Origin: Acidithiobacillus sp. YTS05
GTDB lineage: Bacteria > Pseudomonadota > Gammaproteobacteria > Acidithiobacillales > Acidithiobacillaceae
Assembly (NCBI RefSeq): GCF_024396695.1
Contig: NZ_CP094359.1
Coordinates: 2,410,001-2,474,000 of the forward strand
Reading direction: 5' to 3'
DNA length: 64,000 nucleotides
Shown here: positions 16,712 through 24,914 of the stretch, one piece after another
How positions within the stretch are numbered: position 1 is the first letter of the stretch
Layout of the letters: each line of letters opens with the position of its first letter
Program-made: the position numbers and the translations under genes
Notes under the pieces: model-generated
The model's database searches: none
What the model was told of the DNA's origin: nothing
What the model saw: only the letters and a program-made list of their open reading frames with translations

Positions 16712-17969
16712 GAGCGTCATCGTATTTCTTCTGGGACTATTGGCCCTCGCTTTCGTTTTGCCCAGCGAGGCGGCCCTGACCGTCCAGGTGACCAAAAGCG
16801 TCTCCACAGCCTTGCCGATTGCCATTCCCTCGTTCGGCCCTGGCATTGCGGGACAACCGACAGTGGCCGACGTGGTGCGGGCCGATCTGAGTCACAGCGG
16901 CCTGTTCCGGGTTCTCAGCCCAGCCAGCTATCCGAGTGACCCACAGGCACCGGGTGCGGTGCAGTCCAGCGCCTGGACCGGCATCGGCGCCACGGGTCTC
17001 GCCGTCGGTGCGGTGGAAAAGAGCGCCGCAGGTTATACGGTCACCGTCTATGTCTACAATGTGGCCACCGGCCAGGAACTCGCCGCCAAACGCTTCACCT
17101 GCTCGCCGGCAGAATTGCATATGACCGCGCACCACGTAGCCGACGTGATCTATCAGGCGTTTACCGGCAAACCCGGGCCCTTTGCCAGCCGCATCGCTTA
17201 CGTGCGTCAGGTGGGGGCCGAGTATTCGCTGATTGTGGCGGAATCGGACGGCTGGAATCCGCACGTAGTGGTGCAGGGGCGCATGCCTCTGCTCTCCCCG
17301 GTCTGGTCTCCAGACAGCCAACGGCTGGCCTACGTAACGTATGTGAATTCGCGGGCCACCATCTTCGTGCAGAACCTCGCCACGGGCACGCGTCAAGCCA
17401 TTGCCCCAGGAGGACAGATCGTCAGTGCGCCCAGTTTTTCGCCCAACGGAGAGGAGCTTGCCTACGCACGCTCGGAAGGCGGCGAGACCAACATCTTCAG
17501 CGTCAATCTGCGTACCGGGCAGCGGCAACAATTGACTCGCGGTGGCAGCATCAACACCTCCCCCAGCTGGTCTCCCAATGGCGGGCAAATCGCCTTTGTG
17601 TCGGACCGCGACGGTGGTCCGCAGATCTTTGTCATGAACGCCCAGGGTGGCGGCCAACACCGCATTAGCTACAGCGGCAACTACAATGCCAGCCCGGCCT
17701 TTTCCCCCAATGGGCAGCGCATCGCCTTCATCCATCGTACCGATGGCGTCTATGCCCTGGCAGTGATGAATGCCGCGGGCGGCGATCTGAAGGTTCTCGA
17801 TGCCCAAGGCAACTGTGACCACCCAAGTTTTGCCGACAATGGTGAAATGGTGATCTACGGTACCCACCGCGGCGGCCGCAAGGTTCTGGCCGAGGCCAGC
17901 GTCGACGGTCGTACCCTGGCGATCTTGCACGGCGCGGGAGAGGACAGCCAGCCGGCCTGGTCACACTAA
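16704..17969 (+). CDS. tolB: TolB periplasmic beta-propeller
   Basis: 421 residues with a signal peptide (KSVIVFLLGLLALAFVLP, cleavage after SEA). The N-terminal alpha/beta domain (about 25-160) is followed by WD40-like PD40 repeats forming a six-bladed propeller: SPVWSPDSQRLAYVTY, SAPSFSPNGEELAYARS, SPSWSPNGGQIAFVSDRDG, SPAFSPNGQRIAFIH. TolB binds Pal and TolA. The ATG at 16704 overlaps the tolA stop (ATGCGTAA). Pal is not next, contrary to the usual order. Confidence 0.96.
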   Translation: MRKSVIVFLLGLLALAFVLPSEAALTVQVTKSVSTALPIAIPSFGPGIAGQPTVADVVRADLSHSGLFRVLSPASYPSDPQAPGAVQSSAWTGIGATGLAVGAVEKSAAGYTVTVYVYNVATGQELAAKRFTCSPAELHMTAHHVADVIYQAFTGKPGPFASRIAYVRQVGAEYSLIVAESDGWNPHVVVQGRMPLLSPVWSPDSQRLAYVTYVNSRATIFVQNLATGTRQAIAPGGQIVSAPSFSPNGEELAYARSEGGETNIFSVNLRTGQRQQLTRGGSINTSPSWSPNGGQIAFVSDRDGGPQIFVMNAQGGGQHRISYSGNYNASPAFSPNGQRIAFIHRTDGVYALAVMNAAGGDLKVLDAQGNCDHPSFADNGEMVIYGTHRGGRKVLAEASVDGRTLAILHGAGEDSQPAWSH

Positions 17970-18014
17970 AGACGGAAAGCGGTAGACACTCTCCGTCTCG
18001 ATTCCGCGGCGCCG

Positions 18015-18677
18015 ATGAGTCTGCATCTTTGGCTTCTCTATGTACTGACGGTCCTGGTCATTTCTGGAATCCCAGGACCCAACATGCTCCTGCTGATGAC
18101 CCATGGTGCAATACACGGCCTGAGGCGTTCGGTCGCTACCATGTTTGGCTGTTTTTCTGCATTGCTGTTGATGATGCTGGTTTCCGTAGGCGGCCTTGGC
18201 CTGTTTCTGCAAAGCTGGCCTCGGCTCTTTACCCTCGTGCGCGTCATTGGAGCGCTGTATTTGCTCTATCTCGGCATCTCAGCCTGGCGACAGGCAGGCA
18301 GGAACGGCAGCGCATCAACAGAACCGCAAGGGACTGACGCAGAGGCAGAAATCGGTAGACACGCACCGGGCGCCCTGTATCGCACCGGATTTCTGGTAGC
18401 CATGAGTAATCCCAAGGCCATCCTTTTTACCCTTGCTCTGGTGCCACAATTCATGCGCTATCAGGATAATCTGCAGCTGCAATTTGCCGAGCTGATTCTC
18501 AGCTTTGCCGTCATTGAATTCAGTTGGTATATCGTCTACTCCGCTGCCGGCGCGCGTCTTGCCCGGTGGCTACGCGGCCCCATCGCGAAAAAACGCCTAC
18601 AACAGTGGACTGGAGGGATTTTCGTGCTTCTTGGACTGGCGCTGCTAGCCCTGGCGATTGCTGAGCTGCACTTTTAG
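18015..18677 (+). CDS. LysE/RhtB-family amino-acid exporter
   Basis: 220 residues with about six membrane helices. The family signature SGIPGPNMLLLMTHGAIHGLR lies at residues 17-37, and FLVAMSNPKAILFTLALVPQF near 130 is the second conserved block. Substrates of such exporters are amino acids or homoserine lactones; this one cannot be assigned. It lies 45 bases after tolB and meets queC tail to tail, the two stop codons sharing TTAG. Confidence 0.9.
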   Translation: MSLHLWLLYVLTVLVISGIPGPNMLLLMTHGAIHGLRRSVATMFGCFSALLLMMLVSVGGLGLFLQSWPRLFTLVRVIGALYLLYLGISAWRQAGRNGSASTEPQGTDAEAEIGRHAPGALYRTGFLVAMSNPKAILFTLALVPQFMRYQDNLQLQFAELILSFAVIEFSWYIVYSAAGARLARWLRGPIAKKRLQQWTGGIFVLLGLALLALAIAELHF

Positions 18678-19351
18678 CGATACGGGGCCGGATCGGCAAT
18701 GCCGAGTTCGGCAAAGGCCGCTAGGCGCAGGCGACAGGCGTCACAACGGCCACAGGAGCGTCCCGCAGAATCCAACTGGTAGCAGGAACGGGTGAGACTG
18801 TAGTCGACGCCAACATCGAGTCCAGCGCGAATGATTCCTGCCTTGCGCAACTGCTGCAAAGGAGCGTGGATCTGGGGCGCTGCGCCTTCCACGCCAAGCT
18901 TGGTCGCCACCGCCGCAAGATGATTGAAGGCATCGATAAAGGCAGGTCGGCAATCGGGATAGCCACTGTAGTCCTGACTATTGACCCCGACATAGATATC
19001 CGTAACCCCCAGCACTTCCGCCAAGGCCAAGGCATAAGAGAGGAATACGGTGTTACGCGCCGGCACGTAGGTGATCGGAATCCCTTCGCCAACGCCGGTT
19101 TCCGGCACCGCCAGGGCAGCATCGGTGAGGGCCGAACCGCCCAACCCACCCAGGTCGATCTTGAGAATCCGATGACTGGCCACCCCCATGGTCTGCGCCA
19201 CGGCGCGAGCGTAATCCAGTTCGTTTTGATGACGCTGCCCGTAGTCGAAAGACAAGGCGTGGAGGACACGACCATCGCGCCGCAAAAGACCTGCCACGGT
19301 AGCCGAGTCGAGGCCCCCGGAAAGCAACAGAATCGCTTCGTTAGCCGTCAT
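18674..19351 (-). CDS. queC: 7-cyano-7-deazaguanine synthase QueC
   Basis: 225 residues. ATP-dependent enzyme that turns 7-carboxy-7-deazaguanine into preQ0 in queuosine synthesis. The PP-loop is LLLSGGLDSATV near residue 8. The C-terminal Zn site is visible as the Cys set in RSCYQLDSAGRSCGRCDACR. The ATG at 19351 follows GGAGGGGG. It lies ten bases after queE on the same strand, so both steps are co-expressed. Confidence 0.96.
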   Translation of the reverse strand: MTANEAILLLSGGLDSATVAGLLRRDGRVLHALSFDYGQRHQNELDYARAVAQTMGVASHRILKIDLGGLGGSALTDAALAVPETGVGEGIPITYVPARNTVFLSYALALAEVLGVTDIYVGVNSQDYSGYPDCRPAFIDAFNHLAAVATKLGVEGAAPQIHAPLQQLRKAGIIRAGLDVGVDYSLTRSCYQLDSAGRSCGRCDACRLRLAAFAELGIADPAPYR

Positions 19352-19361
19352 GCCCCCTCCA

Positions 19362-20000
19362 TTAGTGACCCGGGATGTCGCCCCAAATCCATTTGTGCAG
19401 TTGCACCTGCAAACGGACTGGCAATTGATCCGCCAGTATCCACTCGGCCAGCTCGCGCAGATCCAGCTCGCCATAACTGGGAGAAAAGAGCCACTCTGCA
19501 ACCGGCAAGGGATGCTCCCGCACAACGTCGCGTGCCCATTCGTAATCCTTGCGGTCACACAGAACGAACTTTACCTGATCGCGGGCACTCAGGTATTGCA
19601 GATTCTGCCAATGATTTTTTTCGCTCTCCCCGGAGCCCGGCGTCTTGATATCGAGAATTTTGACCACCCGTGGATCGACGTCGCGCACGGAAAGGGCGCC
19701 GCTGGTCTCGAGATAGACCTCACGATTAGCGTTACAGAGACTCTGGAGCAGATCATGCACCCCGGCTTGGGCCAGGGGTTCACCTCCAGTCACCACAACC
19801 AGTTGGTCTGTACGCTCCTCTACCCGGGCGAGGATCTCTTCGAGCTCCATCCATTCGCCCCCGTGAAAGGCATAGGCACTGTCACAATATTGGCAGCGCA
19901 GCGGGCAGCCCGTAAGGCGAACGAAGGTCGCCGGACGACCCATGGCACTGGTTTCTCCCTGCAGGCTATGAAAAATTTCCGTGATGCGCAGCCGCGCCAT
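19362..20000 (-). CDS. queE: 7-carboxy-7-deazaguanine synthase QueE
   Basis: 212 residues of the radical SAM superfamily. The cluster motif is CPLRCQYC (C32, C36, C39), the CX3CX2C spacing. The N-terminal ITEIFHSLQGET and VTGGEPL (SAM-binding GGE) are family hallmarks. It converts carboxytetrahydropterin to 7-carboxy-7-deazaguanine. It directly follows cpoB, two bases after its stop. Confidence 0.95.
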   Translation of the reverse strand: MARLRITEIFHSLQGETSAMGRPATFVRLTGCPLRCQYCDSAYAFHGGEWMELEEILARVEERTDQLVVVTGGEPLAQAGVHDLLQSLCNANREVYLETSGALSVRDVDPRVVKILDIKTPGSGESEKNHWQNLQYLSARDQVKFVLCDRKDYEWARDVVREHPLPVAEWLFSPSYGELDLRELAEWILADQLPVRLQVQLHKWIWGDIPGH

Positions 20001-20002
20001 AG

Positions 20003-20815
20003 CTACTGGCCGCTGGCCTGTAGCTGGGTTTGTGCCTTTTGTGCCGCCGGGGTGTTGGGGAACTGCTTCAGAATCCGGTTGAAGGTGGCTCTCGCCTTGG
20101 CCGGCTGTCCGATGGCCTGGTAGATCTGTCCCATGCGCAAGAGTGCATCTGGCGCTTTGCTACTCTGCGTATGCTGGGCAGCGGCGCTGAGGCTCTTGAT
20201 GGCGGCGTCATTCTGTCCGAGTACATACTGCGCCTGGCCGAGCCAGTAATAGGCATCTACAACGAGGCTGCTTTGCGGATATTTATGGATGAAGTCCTGC
20301 AGCGCAGTGGCTGCCGTTCCATATTTCCCCGAGCGCAATAGATCAAAGGCACGCTGATAATCCGCTTGCCCCAACCCCTGCACGGGTGAATTGGCCGCGC
20401 TGCTGGCCTCGGCAGCAATGGCACTGCTTGGCGCCTGATTCAGCACCGCGACACTCGAACTGCTGGCGGTGACCGCCGTAGCAGCACCGCTGCTCGCGAC
20501 AGCAGCAGACAGCGCCGCCAGCTTGGTATCGGTTTCCTGTTGCGCAGCAGTGAGGGCGTGGGTTTTGCTTTCGAGCTCGCCGCGCAGCTCACGGATTTCC
20601 TGTTGCATCTGCTGCGAGCGATTGAGTAGATCACCGAGAGCAGACTGACTGCCCCGGCTAGCCTTTTGCACGGCGATTAGGCTTTGGATTTCGCCCTGCA
20701 TCACCGCCACTTGCTGTTGCAGTTGCAGAATCTGCTGCCCCTGGGATTCTGCCCAGGCCGGAGAACTACCAGCCAGGAGCCCAGCAGCCATAACTGCAGT
20801 CCACTTACCCTTCAT
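20003..20815 (-). CDS. cpoB: CpoB (YbgF), Tol-Pal coordinator with TPR domain
   Basis: 270 residues. Signal peptide (AVMAAGLLAGSSPAWA), an N-terminal coiled coil (about 20-100; QQILQLQQQVAVMQGEIQSL) that trimerises in the family, a low-complexity Ala/Ser linker, and C-terminal TPR repeats (YQRAFDLLRSGKYGTA, AYYWLGQAQYVLGQ, GQIYQAIGQPAKARATF). CpoB links outer-membrane constriction with peptidoglycan synthesis. Its start follows GGAGG. It sits 17 bases after pal. Confidence 0.93.
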   Translation of the reverse strand: MKGKWTAVMAAGLLAGSSPAWAESQGQQILQLQQQVAVMQGEIQSLIAVQKASRGSQSALGDLLNRSQQMQQEIRELRGELESKTHALTAAQQETDTKLAALSAAVASSGAATAVTASSSSVAVLNQAPSSAIAAEASSAANSPVQGLGQADYQRAFDLLRSGKYGTAATALQDFIHKYPQSSLVVDAYYWLGQAQYVLGQNDAAIKSLSAAAQHTQSSKAPDALLRMGQIYQAIGQPAKARATFNRILKQFPNTPAAQKAQTQLQASGQ

Positions 20816-20832
20816 CGAAAACGACCTCCAGA

Positions 20833-21408
20833 TCAGCCGTTGTACCCCCCGCTGTACACAAAGTCGACGCGCCGATTGCGCGCCCAGCATGCCTGATCAT
20901 TCTGGCTGCAGAGAGGGTTGTCCTTGCCAAAGCTGACCGTACTGATACGGGCAGCGCTTACTCCCTGAGACTCCAGATAGCGCTTGACAGTTTCCGCACG
21001 CCGTTCGCCCAGGGCCAGATTGTATTCCTGCGTGCCCCGATCATCGGTGTTGCCTTCCAGGCGCACCTGTACGTGGGCATGATTCATCATGAACTGGGCG
21101 TTTTCGGCAGCAATGGCCTGGCCGTTGGCATCCATACTGTCGCTGTCGAAGGGAAAATGAACACGCAGATGGCTGGGCAATGCCGCCAATTCCGCCGCCG
21201 TCAGGCCGCGGTTACTACCGCCAATAGGACCGTTGGTATTGAGGTCCTGAGAGCCGACGCCCTGGCCATTATAGCCATTGGTAGCGACCGAGCTCACCGG
21301 CGCCACGGGCGTGACTGCGGTGGGCGCACCACTGCCGACATTGCGCGCGCAACCAGATAGCGCCAAGAAAGAGAGGCCGAACACGACGACGACACCGCGA
21401 AGCTGCAT
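20833..21408 (-). CDS. pal: Peptidoglycan-associated lipoprotein Pal
   Basis: 191 residues. Lipoprotein signal with lipobox LALSGC, acylated Cys near 19. After a flexible linker the OmpA-like peptidoglycan-binding domain (about 85-190) shows VHFPFDSDSMDANG, LEGNTDDRGTQEYNLALGER and GKDNPLCSQNDQACWARNRR; the family Asp and Arg that bind meso-diaminopimelate are present. The ATG at 21408 follows GGAGAAG. It is the first gene of pal-cpoB-queE-queC. Confidence 0.95.
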   Translation of the reverse strand: MQLRGVVVVFGLSFLALSGCARNVGSGAPTAVTPVAPVSSVATNGYNGQGVGSQDLNTNGPIGGSNRGLTAAELAALPSHLRVHFPFDSDSMDANGQAIAAENAQFMMNHAHVQVRLEGNTDDRGTQEYNLALGERRAETVKRYLESQGVSAARISTVSFGKDNPLCSQNDQACWARNRRVDFVYSGGYNG

Positions 21409-21483
21409 GGTTTCTTCTCCAAAGGAATAATTGGGATTGTATCGCAGGCACTGGAAATTCAGCAATCATTCATCCACCACTGC

Positions 21484-21511
21484 TTGACAGGAGTAGTGGC
21501 ACTGCTATGGT
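21484..21511 (+). promoter_or_regulatory. Sigma-70 promoter of the hemC operon
   Basis: Perfect TTGACA at 21484-21489, 16 bases, TATGGT at 21506-21511, inside the 137-base divergent gap between pal and hemC. A transcript would start near 21518, which argues against the in-frame ATG at 21507 as the hemC start. Confidence 0.55.
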
Positions 21512-21545
21512 GAGGAACATTCTCCGGCAATCGACGAAATTTGGC

Positions 21546-22463
21546 ATGGACCCATTGCGTATCGGTACTCGCGCCAGCCCCCTCGCACTCTGGCAAGCAG
21601 AGCACGTGCGCGAGGCCTTGCTGACACGGGACCCTTTCCTCTCCGTGGACCTCGTACCAATGACCACGACTGGCGACCGCGAGCTGGCAGTCCCCTTGCA
21701 TCAATTAGGAGGCAAGGGTCTGTTCGTCAAAGAAATCGAGAGCGCGCTGCTCGCAGGCGAAGTCGATCTCGCCGTCCATTCCATGAAAGATGTACCCGCG
21801 CTGCAGCCCGAGGGTCTGGAGCTGGCGGTGATCCTGGAGCGGGAAGATGTGCGCGACGCCTTTGTCGCCGCGCAGTACGAGAATGAAATAGCGCTTCCCA
21901 AAGGCGCGCGAGTGGGAAGCTCCAGCCTGCGGCGGCGGGCGCAGCTACTGCACCGGCGACCCGACCTGCAGATCGAGGATTTGCGTGGCAATGTCGCTAC
22001 CCGCCTGGCCAAGCTCGACTGCGGCGACTATGACGCGATCATTCTTGCAGCGGCCGGACTCAAGCGCTTGGGGATGGAGGAACGGATCCGCAGCTTCTTT
22101 GCCGTGGAAGACTCCCTGCCAGCGGTGGGACAAGGGGCGATTGGCATCGAGATCCGCGCCGATGACGAAAAAACCCGATCCTTGGTACTGCCCCTTGCGC
22201 ATCAGGAAACCAGTCTTTGTGTCCGCGCGGAACGGGCCATGAATCGCACCCTGGGCGGCGACTGCCGTCTACCGGTAGCCGCCCTCGCTCGTTGGAAAGA
22301 AGGCATGCTGAAACTCGAAGGTCGCGTGGCGAGCCCGGACGGCCAGACCGTATTGCGCGCAGAGGCGGCCGGCAGCGACCCCATCGCCCTGGGCGAGCAG
22401 GTTGCAGAGGACCTTCTGCAGCAAGGGGCGGGAAAGATCATCAAGGAGTTACAACCAGCATGA
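21546..22463 (+). CDS. hemC: Hydroxymethylbilane synthase (porphobilinogen deaminase)
   Basis: 305 residues. It joins four porphobilinogen units into hydroxymethylbilane on a dipyrromethane cofactor. LRIGTRASPLALWQAEHVR opens the protein; LVPMTTTGDRE, GGKGLFVKEIE and VDLAVHSMKDVP line the active site, SSLRRRAQL binds substrate carboxylates, and the cofactor Cys is in LGGDCRLPVAAL. The ATG at 21546 fits family N-termini but has a poor ribosome site; 21507 is the alternative. It overlaps hemD by four bases. Confidence 0.95.
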   Translation: MDPLRIGTRASPLALWQAEHVREALLTRDPFLSVDLVPMTTTGDRELAVPLHQLGGKGLFVKEIESALLAGEVDLAVHSMKDVPALQPEGLELAVILEREDVRDAFVAAQYENEIALPKGARVGSSSLRRRAQLLHRRPDLQIEDLRGNVATRLAKLDCGDYDAIILAAAGLKRLGMEERIRSFFAVEDSLPAVGQGAIGIEIRADDEKTRSLVLPLAHQETSLCVRAERAMNRTLGGDCRLPVAALARWKEGMLKLEGRVASPDGQTVLRAEAAGSDPIALGEQVAEDLLQQGAGKIIKELQPA

Positions 22464-23248
22464 GCGTTATCCTGCAGAACAAAGGCATCGTCGTCACCCG
22501 GCCGAAGGAACAGTCCGCCGAACTGATTGCGGAGCTGCAACGCCTGGGTGCGCGCGCCATCGCCTTCCCCGCGTTACAGATCGATGCGCCGGAGACCTGG
22601 CACTCCCTGGATGCGGCCCTGGACCAGCTCGATTCCTTTGATTGGGCCGTATTTACCAGCCGCAATGCGGTGCATTTTGCCTTGAGTCGATGGCAGAGTC
22701 GTGGTCAACATACATGGCCGGCATCGGTCCGGGTCGCCGCCGTCGGCCGAGAGAGCGCCAAAGCCATTGCCGAGTTTGGCATCGAGGTGGCCCTGGCACC
22801 CAAGCGCGCAGGCTCGGAAGGCCTGTTGGAAAACCCGGAGTGGCAGACGGTTGCGGGGCAACGCTTTGCCCTCTTTGCCGGCGACCAGGGGCGCGAGCTC
22901 ATCCAGCAGACCCTCGAAGAGCGGGGCGCCATGGTAGAGAAGATCTTCTGCTATCGCCGCGTCGTTCCCGGGGCGAACCCAACGCCACTGCTGCATGCCT
23001 GGGCGCGGGGCGAGCTCGATGCGGTCACCGTCACCAGCCCAGAAATTTTTCACAATTTTTATCAGATGGTCGGGGGACTTGGGCAGCGCTGGCTGAAAAA
23101 GACCCCCATTATCGCCATCAGCCCGCTGACCGCAGAAGCCATCACCAGCAAGGGCCTACCCGCTCCCTGGGTGGCACCGGAGGCAAGCAATGCCGGCTTG
23201 ATCGCCGCCTTGGAGGATTGGGCGAGGCAGCAGGAGAAAAGTGCATGA
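22460..23248 (+). CDS. hemD: Uroporphyrinogen-III synthase
   Basis: 262 residues of the poorly conserved HemD family. Recognised from GIVVTRPKEQSAELIAEL at the start, FTSRNAVHFAL near 65, the KRAGSEGLLENPEW segment, FAGDQGRELIQQTLEERGA and TVTSPEIFHNF. It closes hydroxymethylbilane into uroporphyrinogen III. ATGA overlaps join it to hemC and to hemB, so all three are translated as one coupled set. Confidence 0.92.
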   Translation: MSVILQNKGIVVTRPKEQSAELIAELQRLGARAIAFPALQIDAPETWHSLDAALDQLDSFDWAVFTSRNAVHFALSRWQSRGQHTWPASVRVAAVGRESAKAIAEFGIEVALAPKRAGSEGLLENPEWQTVAGQRFALFAGDQGRELIQQTLEERGAMVEKIFCYRRVVPGANPTPLLHAWARGELDAVTVTSPEIFHNFYQMVGGLGQRWLKKTPIIAISPLTAEAITSKGLPAPWVAPEASNAGLIAALEDWARQQEKSA

Positions 23249-24231
23249 AACCCCATTCCCTGCGCCATCAGCCCCGCCGCCTGCGTCGCCAGGCAGCCAT
23301 GCGCGCCCTCTTGCGTGAGACCCATCTGCATCCCAGCGACTTTCTGTTACCGATCTTTCTCGTCGAGGGCGAGGCGATTCGCAGCGAAATCGCCAGCATG
23401 CCTGGAGTGTTTCGCCACAGTATCGACTCGGCGTTACGCCTCTGTAGCGATGCCGTAGATCGTGGCATTCCCGGGGTACTGCTGTTTGGCGTGTTGGATG
23501 CCCAGGCCAAGGACGCCGTGGGCAGCGCCTCGTGGGCGAGTGAGGGACTGGTACAGCGCGCCAGCCGCACCATCAAGGAACGCTTCCCCAATCTGCTGGT
23601 GATTGCTGATGCCTGTTTTTGCGAATACACCGATCACGGCCACTGCGGCGTGCTCGATGCCCACGGTGATCGCGACGACAATGCCACCCTGGAAAACCTG
23701 CAGCAGCAAGCCCTCTCCTACGCCGAGGCGGGGGTAGATGTCATCGCCCCTTCCGGGATGGTGGATGGCATGGTACTGGCCATTCGCGAGGCGCTGGATG
23801 CAGCACGGCACGAAAACGTCGCGGTTCTCTCCTACGCCATCAAGTATGCCAGCGCGTTTTATGGACCGTTTCGCGATGCGGCCGACAGCGCCCCCAGTTT
23901 TGGGGATCGCCGCGCCTATCAGATGGATTCGGCCAATCGTCGCGAAGCCTTTCGCGAACTGGACCTGGACCTGGGAGAAGGGGCCGACATGGTCATGGTC
24001 AAACCGGCTATGGCCTATCTAGACCTCATCCGCGATGTACGGGAACGTTGCGACTTTCCCGTCTTCGCCTACCAGGTGTCGGGGGAATACAGTATGTTGC
24101 GCGCTGCGGCCCAGGCCGGTTATCTGGATCTGCAGAATTCGGTGTTGGAGTCCCTGCTTGCCATCAAACGTGCGGGCGCCGACGGTATCATCACCTATTC
24201 GGCCGTGGAGGTTTGTGACTGGCTCCGGTAA
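23245..24231 (+). CDS. hemB: Delta-aminolevulinic acid dehydratase (porphobilinogen synthase)
   Basis: 328 residues. Condenses two 5-aminolevulinates into porphobilinogen. The Cys-rich DACFCEYTDHGHCG segment marks the zinc-dependent class. The Schiff-base Lys lie in SYAIKYASAFYGPFRDA and MVMVKPAMAYLD. It precedes HemC in the pathway but is the third gene of the operon. The N-terminus starts MKPHSLRHQPRRLRRQ, reaching the family's LRRxxxxR arm. Confidence 0.97.
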   Translation: MKPHSLRHQPRRLRRQAAMRALLRETHLHPSDFLLPIFLVEGEAIRSEIASMPGVFRHSIDSALRLCSDAVDRGIPGVLLFGVLDAQAKDAVGSASWASEGLVQRASRTIKERFPNLLVIADACFCEYTDHGHCGVLDAHGDRDDNATLENLQQQALSYAEAGVDVIAPSGMVDGMVLAIREALDAARHENVAVLSYAIKYASAFYGPFRDAADSAPSFGDRRAYQMDSANRREAFRELDLDLGEGADMVMVKPAMAYLDLIRDVRERCDFPVFAYQVSGEYSMLRAAAQAGYLDLQNSVLESLLAIKRAGADGIITYSAVEVCDWLR

Positions 24232-24320
24232 ATCCAGCCGCTTCCCGTCGCCGTCGATCCCGGACCCGAGAATCACTGGCCTTGCCATGGTTCTGGCTCC
24301 GGGTGATTTCCATTCGTACG

Positions 24321-24914
24321 ATGCTGTACTTGACTCGACTATTCATACCCAAGGCAGACGACCTCGATCAACTCTTTCCCTGGCTTCTTGCCGCTACTGC
24401 GGTCGTCGGATCTCTATTTCTGCTGTTTTGGGCAGATCTCATGCCCGCACTACAAGCCATCCAGAATGCGCAGCGAGCGCATGATTCGCGGGTGGAAATC
24501 ACCCTGGCCCCCCTGCCGCAACGCCACCAGCTCCATCCGGCCAACGATATCCCGAGTCTGGCACAAGGACGAGGGCTACCCAGCAGCCAAGAACGAGCTG
24601 AGACCCCGCCAACGGCGCTCAAACAACGGGAACTCGCCGACTATCTCCTACTCTGGCAAAAACATATCGTCGATATGGCCAAAGCCCAGCTCACTCAAGA
24701 AAAACTCCCCACCGGCAAGATCGTGGTCGCCGTGACGATCTCACCTTCCGGAGAATTACTGGGCATAGAGATAGTAGAGGGCGAGAAAAATCAGATCCTT
24801 GCCAAAGCGGTACGGGAAATCCTGATCAGCGCAGCGCCGTTCCCCTCCCTGCCGCCGGCCTGGCAACAGCCACCACAGAATCTGCGGATTATCAGGACCT
24901 GGAATTTTCGCTAA
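24321..24914 (+). CDS. TonB-like energy transducer protein
   Basis: About 197 residues from ATG 24321; TTG 24282 and GTG 24303 are in-frame alternatives and none has a clear ribosome site. One membrane helix near the N-terminus (LLAATAVVGSLFLLFW), a short periplasmic linker, a helix (ADYLLLWQKHIVDMAKAQL) and a TonB/TolA C-terminal domain: LPTGKIVVAVTISPSGELLG, SAAPFPSLPP and a final LRIIRTWNF. The TonB C-domain contacts outer-membrane receptors or relays force. The linker is shorter and less Pro-rich than TonB, and no exbB/exbD lie nearby. Placed 89 bases after hemB, and shares its stop codon bases with the next, convergent gene. Confidence 0.75.
   Translation: MLYLTRLFIPKADDLDQLFPWLLAATAVVGSLFLLFWADLMPALQAIQNAQRAHDSRVEITLAPLPQRHQLHPANDIPSLAQGRGLPSSQERAETPPTALKQRELADYLLLWQKHIVDMAKAQLTQEKLPTGKIVVAVTISPSGELLGIEIVEGEKNQILAKAVREILISAAPFPSLPPAWQQPPQNLRIIRTWNFR

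Noticed and set aside
16737..17930. Open frame of 397 codons antisense to tolB
   Set aside because: Shadow of tolB; low-complexity His/Gly/Arg composition and no ribosome site.
21507..21545. ATG 21507 as the hemC start
   Set aside because: It lies within the -10 element of the TTGACA promoter and adds residues outside the conserved N-terminus. Kept only as an alternative.
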